This document shows, piece by piece, positions 8,152 to 17,316 of a stretch of DNA of 64,000 nt. Origin of the DNA: Evtepia gabavorous (GTDB taxonomy: Bacteria; Bacillota; Clostridia; Oscillospirales; Oscillospiraceae); NCBI RefSeq assembly GCF_003425665.1, contig NZ_QQRQ01000001.1, positions 124,001 to 188,000 of the forward strand, written 5' to 3'. Under the pieces are notes generated by a model. It made no database searches and was not told where the DNA came from. It saw only the letters and a list, made by a program, of their open reading frames with translations. How positions within the stretch are numbered: the stretch's first letter is position 1; every line of letters starts with the position of its first letter. The position numbers and the translations under genes were made by a program.

Positions 8152-10581
8152 TTGGACTATCATCGTGAGACACGCCCCTCCCGTGACCGGCGGGATCCTG
8201 GAGATCCCCGCAATCGGCAGGGGAAAAATGCCAAACGAAAACGAAAAAAGCATGGGAAGACCTTTAAGGTTGTCATGACCATCGTGCTGATTTTTGTCAT
8301 CACGGCTGCCATGCTGCTCTGTATGGCGGCGGCCTATATTAAGAATGTGATTATTCCCAATGCGGGCCTGGAGATGACGGCTTATGACTTAAACCTGACC
8401 AGTACGATTCTATGTAAAGACCCGGAAACAGGTGCCTATAAAGTGACCCAAAACCTTTATGGAGCTGAGAACCGTGTTTGGGTGGACATCGAGGAGATTC
8501 CCAAGAATCTTCAGAATGCCGCCGTGGCCATTGAGGACAAGCGTTTTTATAAGCACAACGGCGTGGACTGGGTCCGGACGGCGAAGGCCGTATCCTTGAT
8601 GTTTACTGGCAAGGACATCCAGGGCGGGTCCACCCTCACCCAGCAGCTGATTAAAAACATGACCAGCGACAATGAGGTGACCGTCAAGCGAAAGATCATG
8701 GAGATTTTCCGCGCCTTGGAGTTTGAGAAAAAGTACAGCAAGGAAGATATTTTGGAGGCGTACCTCAATTACATTTATCTGGGGCAGGGATGCAACGGGG
8801 TGTATACCGCCTCGTACACCTATTTTGGCAAGCACGTTTCGGAGCTTTCTCTGGCGGAATGTGCCAGCCTGATCGGGATTACCAACAACCCCTCGAAGTA
8901 TGATCCCCTGGGTACCCTGGAAGTGAAAGATGAGGAGACAGGAGAGGTTAAGACCTCCCGTGACTTCAACAAAGAGCGCCAGGAGACCATTCTGAACGCT
9001 ATGCTGGAGCAGAAGTATATCACCCAAGAGGAGTACGATGCTGCCGTGGCGGAGGAGCTTGTCTTCAACGAGGATGGGCAAAACGAAGGAGAGGTACAGA
9101 CCAACAGCACCATCTATTCCTGGTATGAGGACCAGGTCATCAACGACGTGATTGAGGACCTAATGGAGACTTATAACTGGTCTGAGCAGTATGCCAAAGA
9201 CAAGGTGTTCTCCGGCGGTTTGGAAATCTATTCCTGTATGAAGCCCGAGGTCCAGGCTGCGGTGGACAAGGTCTATCAGGACCAAAACAACCTGAATGTG
9301 ACCTCCAGCAGCGGACAAAAGCTCCAATCGGCCATCACCATTGTGGACAATGAGACCGGTGAGGTGGTGGCCATGGCCGGCGGCATGGGAGAAAAAACCG
9401 CCAGCCGGAGCCTGAACCGGGCCACCAGCAGTAAGCGTCCGCCGGGCTCCTCCATTAAGCCCCTGGCGGTTTATGCCCCGGCCATTGAGTTGGGGAAGGT
9501 GACCCCTGCCACCATGGTGGAGGATAGCCCTTATGGGAAAGTTGACGGGCGAGATTGGCCTGTGAACGCCACTGGCGTGTACCAAGGCAACGTCTCCGTG
9601 GCGAAGGCGGTGCAGGAGTCTATCAACACGGTGGCCGTCAAGGTGCTGGATATGGTGGGGACAGAGACCAGCTTTAACTTCATGCAGGATAAGTTCCACA
9701 TTAAGCTCATCAAGTCCCTGACCAAGGGGGGAACGACCTATACAGATATTGGCCTGGCGCAGCTGGCACTGGGAGGCCTGACGGAAGGTGTCAGCACCTA
9801 CGAGATGGCAGCGGCATATTCGGTATTCCCCCGCCAGGGCACTTACGTTGAGCCGAAAACCTATACCATGGTCATCGACAACAACAAACAAGTGCTGCTG
9901 CGCAACGAGTCCGAACCAGAAAAGGATGTCCTTTCCCAGCGCACCACCTATTATATGACAGAGATGCTGCAGCGGGTTGTGACCGGCGGCAGCGGCGCCA
10001 CCGGCAAGGCAGCCAACTTTACTGGTCAGGATATTGCAGGCAAGACGGGTACGACCACATCCCGGAAGGACCTGTGGTTTGTGGGATATACGCCCTATTA
10101 TACTGCTGCGGTCTGGACGGGCTATGACCGGCAGGAACGTTTGTCCAGCCACTTGGGCAATCCCTCCACAACATTGTGGCGGCAGGTGATGTCTGAGGTT
10201 CACAAGACGCTGCCCTATAAGGAGTTTGCACAGCCGGATGCCTCGAGTCTGAAGACGGTGACCTATTGTCTGTCCAGCGGCATGCTGCCCGGCCCCGCCT
10301 GCGGCGGCCATTTGGCGACGGGTACGTTCTTCGCAGAAGATGTGCCTACGGGAACCTGTACCTATCATAAGGTTCAGAAGCCTGCGGACACAAATGGAAG
10401 CAATGGTTCCGATGGGAACGGCTCCAGCACAGATCCCGGCGACAATACAACAGATCCCGGAACCGATCCCGGCGGGGGCACGACAGATCCCGGCGGCGGC
10501 ACCACACCGGAAACACCGCCGGCGGAGGGGGGCGGAACAGAGACCACGCCCCGGCGCCGACGCATGGCAGCGGCCGGCTGA
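8152..10581 (+). CDS. Class A penicillin-binding protein (PBP1A type)
   Basis: An 809-residue bifunctional peptidoglycan synthase. Order: a strongly basic cytoplasmic tail (1-40), one membrane anchor (about 42-70), a GT51 glycosyltransferase domain with its catalytic glutamate at 128 in AIEDKRFYKH and the GGSTLTQQLIKN motif, then a transpeptidase domain with the active serine at 433 in PPGSSIKP, ESIN, and KTG at 631. The last 70 residues are Gly/Pro/Thr/Asp-rich with several DPG units, and end abruptly in RRRR. The TTG at 8152 is chosen because GGAGGTG lies 5 bases upstream; the longer reading from 8074 has no ribosome site. It is monocistronic. Confidence 0.93.
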   Translation: MDYHRETRPSRDRRDPGDPRNRQGKNAKRKRKKHGKTFKVVMTIVLIFVITAAMLLCMAAAYIKNVIIPNAGLEMTAYDLNLTSTILCKDPETGAYKVTQNLYGAENRVWVDIEEIPKNLQNAAVAIEDKRFYKHNGVDWVRTAKAVSLMFTGKDIQGGSTLTQQLIKNMTSDNEVTVKRKIMEIFRALEFEKKYSKEDILEAYLNYIYLGQGCNGVYTASYTYFGKHVSELSLAECASLIGITNNPSKYDPLGTLEVKDEETGEVKTSRDFNKERQETILNAMLEQKYITQEEYDAAVAEELVFNEDGQNEGEVQTNSTIYSWYEDQVINDVIEDLMETYNWSEQYAKDKVFSGGLEIYSCMKPEVQAAVDKVYQDQNNLNVTSSSGQKLQSAITIVDNETGEVVAMAGGMGEKTASRSLNRATSSKRPPGSSIKPLAVYAPAIELGKVTPATMVEDSPYGKVDGRDWPVNATGVYQGNVSVAKAVQESINTVAVKVLDMVGTETSFNFMQDKFHIKLIKSLTKGGTTYTDIGLAQLALGGLTEGVSTYEMAAAYSVFPRQGTYVEPKTYTMVIDNNKQVLLRNESEPEKDVLSQRTTYYMTEMLQRVVTGGSGATGKAANFTGQDIAGKTGTTTSRKDLWFVGYTPYYTAAVWTGYDRQERLSSHLGNPSTTLWRQVMSEVHKTLPYKEFAQPDASSLKTVTYCLSSGMLPGPACGGHLATGTFFAEDVPTGTCTYHKVQKPADTNGSNGSDGNGSSTDPGDNTTDPGTDPGGGTTDPGGGTTPETPPAEGGGTETTPRRRRMAAAG

Positions 10582-10594
10582 TCTGCGGAAAGAG

Positions 10595-10625
10595 AGCGGA
10601 CCCTGATGTTTCAGGGTCCGCTTTT
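10595..10625 (+). terminator. Rho-independent terminator after the penicillin-binding protein
   Basis: AGCGGACCCTGA (10595-10606) pairs with TCAGGGTCCGCT (10611-10622), then TTT. Confidence 0.85.
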
Positions 10626-10690
10626 GCTTGATCTGACTGAAATCAGGAGAAAGGAAGGAGAAAAACTGTCGTCCAGACAAATACTTTGGG

Positions 10691-10719
10691 TTGCCATACA
10701 CGGACAGATGTGATAGAAT
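10691..10719 (+). promoter_or_regulatory. Sigma-A type promoter for the ACT-hom-lysC group
   Basis: TTGCCA (10691-10696), a 17-base spacer and TAGAAT (10714-10719), 49 bases before the ACT gene. Confidence 0.6.
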
Positions 10720-10768
10720 ATCCCTCGCACGAATCAAAATGACGATCGAATGGGAACGGAGGCGAATC

Positions 10769-11209
10769 ATGTCAAAGGCGCCAAACTATTACATTGTAGA
10801 CGCGGAGGCTCTTCCGGAAATTTTCCGCAAAGTGGTGGATGCCCGGCGAATGCTGGATACCGGAGAAGCTGAGACGGTGAACCAAGCGGTTCAGCTGGCC
10901 GGGATCAGCCGCAGCGCCTTCTATAAGTATAAAGACGCGGTCCGGCCCTTTCAGGATATGCTCCATGGCCGGATCGTCACCTTCCAGATCATGCTGAAGG
11001 ATGAGCCTGGAATCCTCTCCCATGTGCTCAATCTGTTCGCGGGGTCCGGGGCCAACATTTTAACCATCAATCAGGGCATCCCCATCAACGGATGCGCGGT
11101 GGTGACGGTCAACGCAGAGACCTCTGGCCTGGAAGGGAGCCTGCAGGAGCTTCTGGCCCGCCTCAACGGGGCGGAAGGCGTCCTCCGGGGTGAGATTTTG
11201 GCGGGGTGA
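10769..11209 (+). CDS. UPF0735 ACT domain protein (PheB-like)
   Basis: A 146-residue protein of the UPF0735 family. The N-terminal half (about 5-65) has a helix-turn-helix-like segment, NQAVQLAGISRSAFYKYKD, and the C-terminal half is an ACT domain (about 70-146) beginning ITFQIMLKDEPGILSHVLN, the amino-acid-binding fold. The protein is widespread in Firmicutes and commonly sits beside homoserine dehydrogenase or prephenate dehydratase; a regulatory role in amino acid synthesis is inferred from that context. GGAGGCGAATC precedes the ATG at 10769. The gap to hom is 49 bases with no terminator. Confidence 0.9.
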   Translation: MSKAPNYYIVDAEALPEIFRKVVDARRMLDTGEAETVNQAVQLAGISRSAFYKYKDAVRPFQDMLHGRIVTFQIMLKDEPGILSHVLNLFAGSGANILTINQGIPINGCAVVTVNAETSGLEGSLQELLARLNGAEGVLRGEILAG

Positions 11210-11258
11210 CCGCCGGCAGCATGGGATGATCAGATCAAAAAAGGATGGGATAGAAAAT

Positions 11259-12449
11259 ATGGTAAACGTAGCAATTTTAGGCTTCGGCGTGGTGGGTTCC
11301 GGTGTAGCGGAAGTGCTTACTGGCAATGGCGCCGGGATCAGCAAGAAAGCGGATGAATTGATCTCATTAAAATATGTACTGGATGTGCGGGATTTTCCGG
11401 ACAGCCCTTTTGCCGCTTGCTTTGTCAAGGATTTCTCTGTCATTGAGCAGGATCCTGAGGTCAATGTGGTGGTGGAGACCATTGGCGGTGTGGGCGCTGC
11501 CCTGGATTTTACAGAACGGGCATTAAAAGCGGGAAAAAGCGTCGTTACATCCAATAAAGAGTTGGTGGCCACCCACGGACGCCGCCTGCTGGAACTGGCG
11601 GCAGAGCATCAGGCGGTCTATCTGTTTGAAGCCAGTGTTGGAGGAGGTATTCCGATCCTGCGCCCCTTGAGTGAGTGCATGGCAGCCAACGATATTTTGG
11701 AAATCTGCGGCATTCTCAACGGCACGGCCAACTACATTTTCACCCGGATGGTGCAGGATGGCATTCCCTTTGCGCAGGCTCTCAAGGGGGCGCAGGCCAA
11801 TGGCTATGCAGAGCAGAATCCCGCTGCTGATGTGGAGGGGCAGGATACCTGTCGCAAGCTCTGTATTCTATCTTCCATCGCTTTTGGCTGGCACCTGCTG
11901 CCGGAACAAGTGCCTACCACAGGTATTACCAGCATTACCCTGGCTGACGAGGCCTATGCAGATGCCTGCCAGCGGCGGATTAAACTTTTGGGCCGGGCCA
12001 TTGCCAGGGAGGATGGTACCGTCTGTGCCTATGTGGAGCCCCATTTTATCAGTCTGCAAAATCCCCTGGCCGGTGTGGACGATGTCTTTAACGCCATTTT
12101 GGTCAAAGGGGATGCCACGGGAGATGTGATGTTCTATGGACGGGGAGCGGGAAAACTTCCCACCGCCAGCGCCGTGGTGGCCGACGTCATTGCCGCTGCC
12201 CGTCAGCTGGAGCGAGCCAGCTACCGGCCTTGGCAGCCCAACCGCCCGTCCAGCGTGGTCTCTTCTGACCAGCTGGCCAGCCAGTGGTATGTCCGATTGG
12301 CGGAGGGCACCTGTTCTGGAGAGCGTCTGACCATTTCCGGCGGGAAGGAAGGGGAGAGCGGCTGGATCACGCCTGCAATGACCCGTCCACAGCTGGACCA
12401 GATGTTGGAAGGTAAGCAGGTGCTGGCAGTGATTCGGGTGCTGGATTGA
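11259..12449 (+). CDS. hom: Homoserine dehydrogenase
   Basis: A 396-residue enzyme that reduces aspartate semialdehyde to homoserine with NAD(P)H, the branch to threonine and methionine. GFGVVGSGV (about 8-16) is the dinucleotide loop, VTSNKELVA holds the active-site lysine region, and VGGGIPILRPL, GILNGTANYIF and the later PTASAVVAD motif are family signatures. After PTASAVVAD only about 95 residues remain; the WYVRL...LAVIRVLD ends look like a shortened ACT domain, so feedback control may be altered. Start at 11259 is set by AAAGGATGG and the family N-terminus. It forms an operon with the ACT protein and aspartokinase. Confidence 0.93.
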   Translation: MVNVAILGFGVVGSGVAEVLTGNGAGISKKADELISLKYVLDVRDFPDSPFAACFVKDFSVIEQDPEVNVVVETIGGVGAALDFTERALKAGKSVVTSNKELVATHGRRLLELAAEHQAVYLFEASVGGGIPILRPLSECMAANDILEICGILNGTANYIFTRMVQDGIPFAQALKGAQANGYAEQNPAADVEGQDTCRKLCILSSIAFGWHLLPEQVPTTGITSITLADEAYADACQRRIKLLGRAIAREDGTVCAYVEPHFISLQNPLAGVDDVFNAILVKGDATGDVMFYGRGAGKLPTASAVVADVIAAARQLERASYRPWQPNRPSSVVSSDQLASQWYVRLAEGTCSGERLTISGGKEGESGWITPAMTRPQLDQMLEGKQVLAVIRVLD

Positions 12450-12556
12450 CCTTTTTCGTCCCTGCAACATAAGATGAAGGGACAACATATTAAAATAAAA
12501 ACAATCTCGTTCCCCCTGACGCGGCGGTCCGTGTCGGGTGACAGGAGGTATGTGAG

Positions 12557-13771
12557 ATGGGACTGATTGTACAAAAATTTGGCGGCACCTCCGTGGCCAA
12601 TGCGGAGCGGTTGCGCAATGTGGCGCAGATCATTGCCGACACCTATCGCCAGGGCAACCGGGTGGTGGCTGTGCTATCCGCGCAAGGTGACACCACAGAT
12701 GACCTGATTGAGAAGGCACGGGAGATTAACCCCAATGCCTCCCGGCGGGAGATGGATATGCTTTTGTCCACAGGGGAGCAGATTTCCTGCGCCCTCTGCG
12801 CCATGGCCATTGAGACGATGGGACTGCCGGTGGTTTCTCTGACTGGCTGGCAGGCGGGCATTCAGACCAACAGCAGTTACAGCAGTGCGCGGATCAAGAA
12901 GATCAATGTGGAGCGTGTCCAGTCTGAACTGGACCGGAGCCACTCCATTGTCATTGTGACGGGCTTCCAAGGGATCAACAAGTATGGAGATGTGACCACC
13001 TTGGGCCGAGGGGGATCGGATACCTCCGCTGTGGCATTGGCCGCGGCGCTGAAGGCGGACCTGTGCCAGATTTACACCGACGTGGATGGGATTTACACTG
13101 CGGACCCCCGGCATGTGACTGGGGCGCGGAAGTTAGAGGAGATCACCTTTGACGAGATGCTGGAACTGGCCAGCTTGGGTGCGCAGGTGCTCCATAACCG
13201 TTCTGTGGAACTGGCAAAAAAGTATCAGGTGAATTTGGAAGTGCTGTCCAGCTTTGAGAAAAAGCCGGGCACGAAAGTCAAGGAGGTTGCGAAGCAAATG
13301 GAAAAGACCCAGATCAGTGGTGTGGCAAAAGACAAGAACGTAGCCCGTTTGGCGCTGGTGGGGGTGGAAGATAAGCCCGGAATCGCCTACAAGGTCTTCT
13401 CCCTGCTGGGGCAGCAGAATATCAATGTTGACATCATCCTGCAGTCCATCGGACGGAATGAAACCCAGGATATCAGCTTTACCGTCCGCCGCAGTGACGT
13501 GGATCAGGCAGTTGCCCTGCTGGAGGAACACAAGGCCAGCCTGGCATTTGACCACATCGACGTGGATAAGAGTGTGGTCAAGGTGTCCATTGTGGGGGCC
13601 GGTATGGTGGACAATGCCGGTGTAGCGGCTAAAATGTTTGGTGCGTTGTACGATGCGGATATTAATATCCACATGATTTCCACCAGTGAGATTAAAGTTT
13701 CCGTCCTGCTGGATGAGGTGGATGCCAATCATGCAGTGCAGGCAATTCACGACAAGTTCTTTGGCGAATAA
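12557..13771 (+). CDS. lysC: Aspartate kinase
   Basis: A 404-residue monofunctional aspartokinase, the first step of lysine, threonine and methionine synthesis. VQKFGGTSV at the start is the ATP/aspartate motif, GRGGSDTSAVALA is the kinase loop, and YTDVDGIYTADPR is present near residue 180. Two ACT domains follow (about 265-335 and 345-404), starting at LALVGVEDKPGIAYKVFS and VSIVGAGMVDNAGVAAKMF, which bind lysine and/or threonine for feedback. AGGAGGTATGTGAG precedes the ATG. The 107-base gap after hom has no clear terminator. After the stop, a hairpin GGAGCCGG/CCGGCTCC at 13795-13822 without a T run may end the transcript. Confidence 0.95.
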   Translation: MGLIVQKFGGTSVANAERLRNVAQIIADTYRQGNRVVAVLSAQGDTTDDLIEKAREINPNASRREMDMLLSTGEQISCALCAMAIETMGLPVVSLTGWQAGIQTNSSYSSARIKKINVERVQSELDRSHSIVIVTGFQGINKYGDVTTLGRGGSDTSAVALAAALKADLCQIYTDVDGIYTADPRHVTGARKLEEITFDEMLELASLGAQVLHNRSVELAKKYQVNLEVLSSFEKKPGTKVKEVAKQMEKTQISGVAKDKNVARLALVGVEDKPGIAYKVFSLLGQQNINVDIILQSIGRNETQDISFTVRRSDVDQAVALLEEHKASLAFDHIDVDKSVVKVSIVGAGMVDNAGVAAKMFGALYDADINIHMISTSEIKVSVLLDEVDANHAVQAIHDKFFGE

Positions 13772-13909
13772 CGTTGGAAATGGAAGAAATTTGGGGAGCC
13801 GGGCAGCAGAACCGGCTCCCGGCAAAGCTCCCCTGTCATATTTAGGCGAAACAACCAAATTCCAGGGAGAAGCAGGAAAAAATTTTTTTTGATGCGATAC
13901 TTTCCCGGC

Positions 13910-13938
13910 TTGTAATTTGAAAAAACCTTTGTTATAAT
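13910..13938 (+). promoter_or_regulatory. Promoter of the etfBA-bcd operon
   Basis: TTGTAA (13910-13915), a 17-base spacer and a consensus TATAAT (13933-13938). It sits in a 384-base gap (13772-14155) that otherwise holds only the leader. Confidence 0.75.
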
Positions 13939-14155
13939 ACACACCGTAATGTACTGGAAGGGCGTAAATTTGTACTCTTCCGGCGAAACGTCTGCCACCG
14001 GAGGCGACTTCGGGTCGGCGTTTATCTGGCAGAGCGGTTTGGAATTTTTTCCGGTGGAAACGGGGATTGTCATGCGATGATTCTGAGGTTTCACGGGGGA
14101 GAGAGCGGCCGGCCATGCCAAAATAAAACAAATCAAAAATAGGGGGAAATCAGAA
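13939..14155 (+). promoter_or_regulatory. Long structured 5' leader of the etfBA-bcd mRNA
   Basis: The transcript should carry about 210 untranslated bases. Visible stems are GGAAG/CTTCC (13956-13960 with 13977-13981), TCTGCCA/TGGCAGA (13991-13997 with 14027-14033) enclosing a CGAC-TTCGG-GTCG hairpin, and GTGGAAAC/GTTTCAC (14054-14061 with 14088-14094). I could not match it to a named riboswitch class, and there is no T-rich terminator before the gene. It may be a stability element or an unnamed cis-regulator. Confidence 0.45.
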
Positions 14156-14965
14156 ATGAACATACTTGTTTGCATTAAACAAGTGCCGGACACGACCATT
14201 ATCAAAATTGATCCCGAGACCAACACCCTGATGCGTGAAGGCGTTCCCGCCATTGTCAGCCCCTTCGATGCTTATGCACTCGAAGCTGCTGCCCGTATTA
14301 AGGACAAGGATAAGGATACCAAGATCGTCGTCCTGTCCATGGGTCCCGAGCAGGCTCTGGCCGCTCTGAAGGAGTGCCTGTCTGTCGGCGGCGACAAGGC
14401 TTATCTGGTCTCTGACCGTGCTTGCGGCGGTTCCGATACCCTGGCCACTGGTTACATTCTGTCCAAGGCTAAGGAGAAGATTGAGGAGCTGGAAGGCATC
14501 AAGTTCGATATGCTCATGTTCGGTAAGCAGGCTATCGACGGCGATACCGCGCAGGTTGGCCCCCAGGTCGCTGAGGATCTGGACATTCCCCAGGTTACTT
14601 ACGCTTGGGAAGTTTGGCCCACCGAGGATGGCAAGAGCGTGCGCGTGAAGAAGGAGCTGGAGGAAGGCTTCGAGATTCTCGAGATGGCTTGCCCCTGCGC
14701 TGTGACCGTGACCAAGCCTGACTATGAGCCCCGCTTCCCCACCATCAAGTCCAAGATGGCAGCCAACAAGGCTAAGATCCCCGTTCTGAGTGCTGCTGAC
14801 TGCGGCCTGGACGTGGAGAGATCCGGCCTGAAGGGTTCTCCCACCAAGGTTAAGAAGAGCTTCACTCCTCCTCGTAAGGAAGGCGGCCTGAAGATCAAGG
14901 AAGAGACTCCGGAAGAGTCCGCAAAGAAGCTGTACGACCTGCTCAAGGACAAGGGCATTATCTAA
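14156..14965 (+). CDS. etfB: Electron transfer flavoprotein beta subunit
   Basis: A 269-residue EtfB. MNILVCIKQVPDT is the standard start, ALEAAARIKD and GGSDTLATGYIL flank the nucleotide-binding part, and GKQAIDGDTAQVGPQVAE is the EtfB signature. EtfB pairs with EtfA to move electrons from NADH to acyl-CoA dehydrogenase; in butyrate-forming clostridia the complex bifurcates electrons to ferredoxin, which is expected here but not provable by eye. GGGGGAAATCAGA precedes the ATG. Codon use is very biased, suggesting high expression. First gene of etfB-etfA-bcd, 21 bases before etfA. Confidence 0.96.
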   Translation: MNILVCIKQVPDTTIIKIDPETNTLMREGVPAIVSPFDAYALEAAARIKDKDKDTKIVVLSMGPEQALAALKECLSVGGDKAYLVSDRACGGSDTLATGYILSKAKEKIEELEGIKFDMLMFGKQAIDGDTAQVGPQVAEDLDIPQVTYAWEVWPTEDGKSVRVKKELEEGFEILEMACPCAVTVTKPDYEPRFPTIKSKMAANKAKIPVLSAADCGLDVERSGLKGSPTKVKKSFTPPRKEGGLKIKEETPEESAKKLYDLLKDKGII

Positions 14966-14986
14966 TAGAGGGGAGGACAAAGAACA

Positions 14987-16006
14987 ATGTTACAGACAAG
15001 CTATGAAGCAAAGACCAAGGACGTATGGGTCTTTATTGAAACCAAAGATGGTAAGGCAAGAAATGTCGGCCTGGAGCTGCTGAATCCCGGCCGTCGCCTG
15101 GCTGGCATCCAGGGCGGCAAGGCGGTTGCTCTGGTCATCGGCCACAACTGCGAGGACGCTGTGAAGGAAGCCATTGCACACGGTGCTGACAAGGTTCTTC
15201 TGGTGGACAACGAGGTGTATGGCCACTACAGCACCGACGCTTACACCGCCGCTATCGTACACTGCGTTGAGGCGGACTGCCCCACCACCATTCTGATGGG
15301 TGCATCCCCCCTGGGCCGTGACCTGGGCCCCCGTGTGGCTGGCCGTCTGAAGACCGGTCTGACCGCTGACTGTACTTCTCTGGACATCGACGAGGCCACC
15401 GGCAAGGTTGCTTGGACCCGTCCCGCGTTCGGCGGCAACCTGATGGCCACCATTCTGTGCCCCTTCACTTTCCCCCAGATCGGCACCTGCCGTCCTGGCG
15501 TGAATAAGAAGCTGGAGGCTGATTACTCCCGCACCGCTGAGGTGGAGAAGGTTGATTTTGTCTTCCCCGCTGATAAGATCCGCATTAAGCTGATCGAGAC
15601 CATCGCTGAGGAAGGCGAGAAGGTAGACCTGGAAGGCGCTGAGATCATCGTCTCCGGCGGCCGTGGCCTGGGCGGTCCCGAGGGCTTCGAGACCACCATT
15701 AAGCCTCTGGCTGACGCACTGGGCGGCGTGGTTGGTTCTTCCCGTGCCGCTGTTGACGCTGGCTGGATTCCCCACTCCCATCAGGTTGGCCAGACCGGTA
15801 AGACCGTTGGCCCCAAGCTGTATGTCGCCTGCGGTATCTCCGGCGCAATCCAGCACCTGGCTGGCATGGGCTCCTCTGACTTCATCGTCTGCATCAACAA
15901 GGACCCCGAGGCTCCCATCTTCGGCGTGGCTGACCTGGGTGTTATCGGCAACCTGTATGATGTCTGCCCTGCACTGACCAAGCTGATTCTGGCGGACAAG
16001 GACTAA
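14987..16006 (+). CDS. etfA: Electron transfer flavoprotein alpha subunit
   Basis: A 339-residue EtfA. The C-terminal FAD domain has the signature [31 protein letters not shown] and [17 protein letters not shown]. The N-terminal half is the Rossmann-like domain shared with EtfB. It shuttles electrons between EtfB and butyryl-CoA dehydrogenase through a domain rotation known for the family. GGGGAGGACAAAGAAC precedes the ATG. The gap to bcd (84 bases) contains a GC-rich hairpin near 16040-16070, which could tune the ratio of bcd to etf mRNA. Confidence 0.96.
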   Translation: MLQTSYEAKTKDVWVFIETKDGKARNVGLELLNPGRRLAGIQGGKAVALVIGHNCEDAVKEAIAHGADKVLLVDNEVYGHYSTDAYTAAIVHCVEADCPTTILMGASPLGRDLGPRVAGRLKTGLTADCTSLDIDEATGKVAWTRPAFGGNLMATILCPFTFPQIGTCRPGVNKKLEADYSRTAEVEKVDFVFPADKIRIKLIETIAEEGEKVDLEGAEIIVSGGRGLGGPEGFETTIKPLADALGGVVGSSRAAVDAGWIPHSHQVGQTGKTVGPKLYVACGISGAIQHLAGMGSSDFIVCINKDPEAPIFGVADLGVIGNLYDVCPALTKLILADKD

Positions 16007-16090
16007 TTTGTTAGCAAAAAAAATTTAAATATACCTTGTGGGGCGCTCTCCTTTCGGAGGGCGTCCTCCAGGGGAAAGAAAGGAAAAATT

Positions 16091-17236
16091 ATGGATTTCA
16101 AACTGAACGAGATGGAGCAGGAAATTCTCGACATGCTCCACGACTTCTGCCTGAAGGAAGTCAAGCCCATCGCTGCTGAACTGGACGAGAAGGAAGAGTT
16201 CACCCAGAACGCCCGCGAGAAGCTGGCTGAAATGGGCATGCTGGGTACTTACATCCCCGAGGAGTACGGCGGCGCTGGTCTGTCCTACCTGACCTACATC
16301 GTCTGCTGCGAGGAGCTGGCTAAGTACTGCGCTTCCACCTCCATCATGTTCTCCGTTCACGGTTCTCTGTGCTCCTGGCCCATCCTGGAGTTCGGTACCG
16401 AGGAGCAGAAGCAGAAGTACCTGGTTCCCCTGGCACAGGGCGAGAAGCTGGGTGCTATGGGTCTGACCGAGCCCGGCGCTGGCACCGATGCCAACGGCGT
16501 TCGCACCACCGCTGTGCTGAAGGGTGACAAGTACATCCTGAATGGCACCAAGATCTTCATCACCAACGGCTATTATGCTGACACCTATGTGGTCTTTGCC
16601 CGTACCAACCCCGATCTGAGCGTGGGCCACAAGGGTCTGTCCGCTTTCATCGTGGAGAAGGGCTTCAAGGGCTTCAGCTTCGGCACCAAGGAGAAGAAGA
16701 TGGGTATCCGTGCTTCTGCTACCTATGAGCTGGTCTTCGATGACTGCGAGGTCCCCGCTGAGAACCTGCTGGGCAAGGAAGGCGAAGGCTTCAAGATCGC
16801 TATGATGCTGCTGGACGGCGGCCGTATCGGTGTTGCTGCACAGGCTCTGGGTATTGCACAGGGCGCCATTGACGAGTGCATTCCTTACCTGAAGAACCGC
16901 AAGCAGTTCGGCAAGCCTCTGTCTGCTTTCCAGAACACCCAGTTCGAGCTGGCTGATATGCAGACCAAGGTGGACGCTGCTCGTCTGCTGATCTATCGTG
17001 CTGCTATGGCCAAGCAGAACCACGAGCCTTACAGCCACCTGGCTGCTATGGGCAAGATGTTCGCTGCTGATGTGGCTTCTGACGTGACCCGTCGTGTTGT
17101 TCAGCTGGTCGGCGGCTGCGGCTACACCCGTGAGTATCCCTTCGAGAGAATGATGCGTGATGCTAAGATCACCGAGATCTATGAGGGTACCACCGAAGTT
17201 CAGAAGATGGTCGTTTCCGGCTGGATGCTGAAGTAA
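16091..17236 (+). CDS. bcd: Acyl-CoA dehydrogenase, short-chain (butyryl-CoA dehydrogenase type)
   Basis: A 381-residue flavoenzyme of normal length that reduces crotonyl-CoA to butyryl-CoA with electrons from EtfAB. Motifs are MGLTEPGAGTDANG and the ITNGYYAD flavin loop in the middle domain, RKQFGKPLSAFQ in the C-terminal helices, QLVGGCGYTREYP, and the catalytic base Glu365 in EIYEGTTE. AAGAAAGG precedes the ATG. Substrate range is inferred from the linked Etf genes. The order etfB-etfA-bcd differs from the crt-bcd-etfB-etfA-hbd set of Clostridium, and no thl, hbd or crt is in this window. Confidence 0.93.
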   Translation: MDFKLNEMEQEILDMLHDFCLKEVKPIAAELDEKEEFTQNAREKLAEMGMLGTYIPEEYGGAGLSYLTYIVCCEELAKYCASTSIMFSVHGSLCSWPILEFGTEEQKQKYLVPLAQGEKLGAMGLTEPGAGTDANGVRTTAVLKGDKYILNGTKIFITNGYYADTYVVFARTNPDLSVGHKGLSAFIVEKGFKGFSFGTKEKKMGIRASATYELVFDDCEVPAENLLGKEGEGFKIAMMLLDGGRIGVAAQALGIAQGAIDECIPYLKNRKQFGKPLSAFQNTQFELADMQTKVDAARLLIYRAAMAKQNHEPYSHLAAMGKMFAADVASDVTRRVVQLVGGCGYTREYPFERMMRDAKITEIYEGTTEVQKMVVSGWMLK

Positions 17237-17263
17237 TCAAACGATTCTTTCGATGTGATCGTG

Positions 17264-17300
17264 AAAGAGAGGGCAGTGGTTCGCCACTGCCCTCTTTTTT
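17264..17300 (+). terminator. Rho-independent terminator after bcd
   Basis: GAGGGCAGTGG and CCACTGCCCTC around a TTCG loop, then six T residues. It separates the highly expressed operon from the next gene. Confidence 0.9.
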
Positions 17301-17316
17301 AAGAGAGGTGGCTCAA

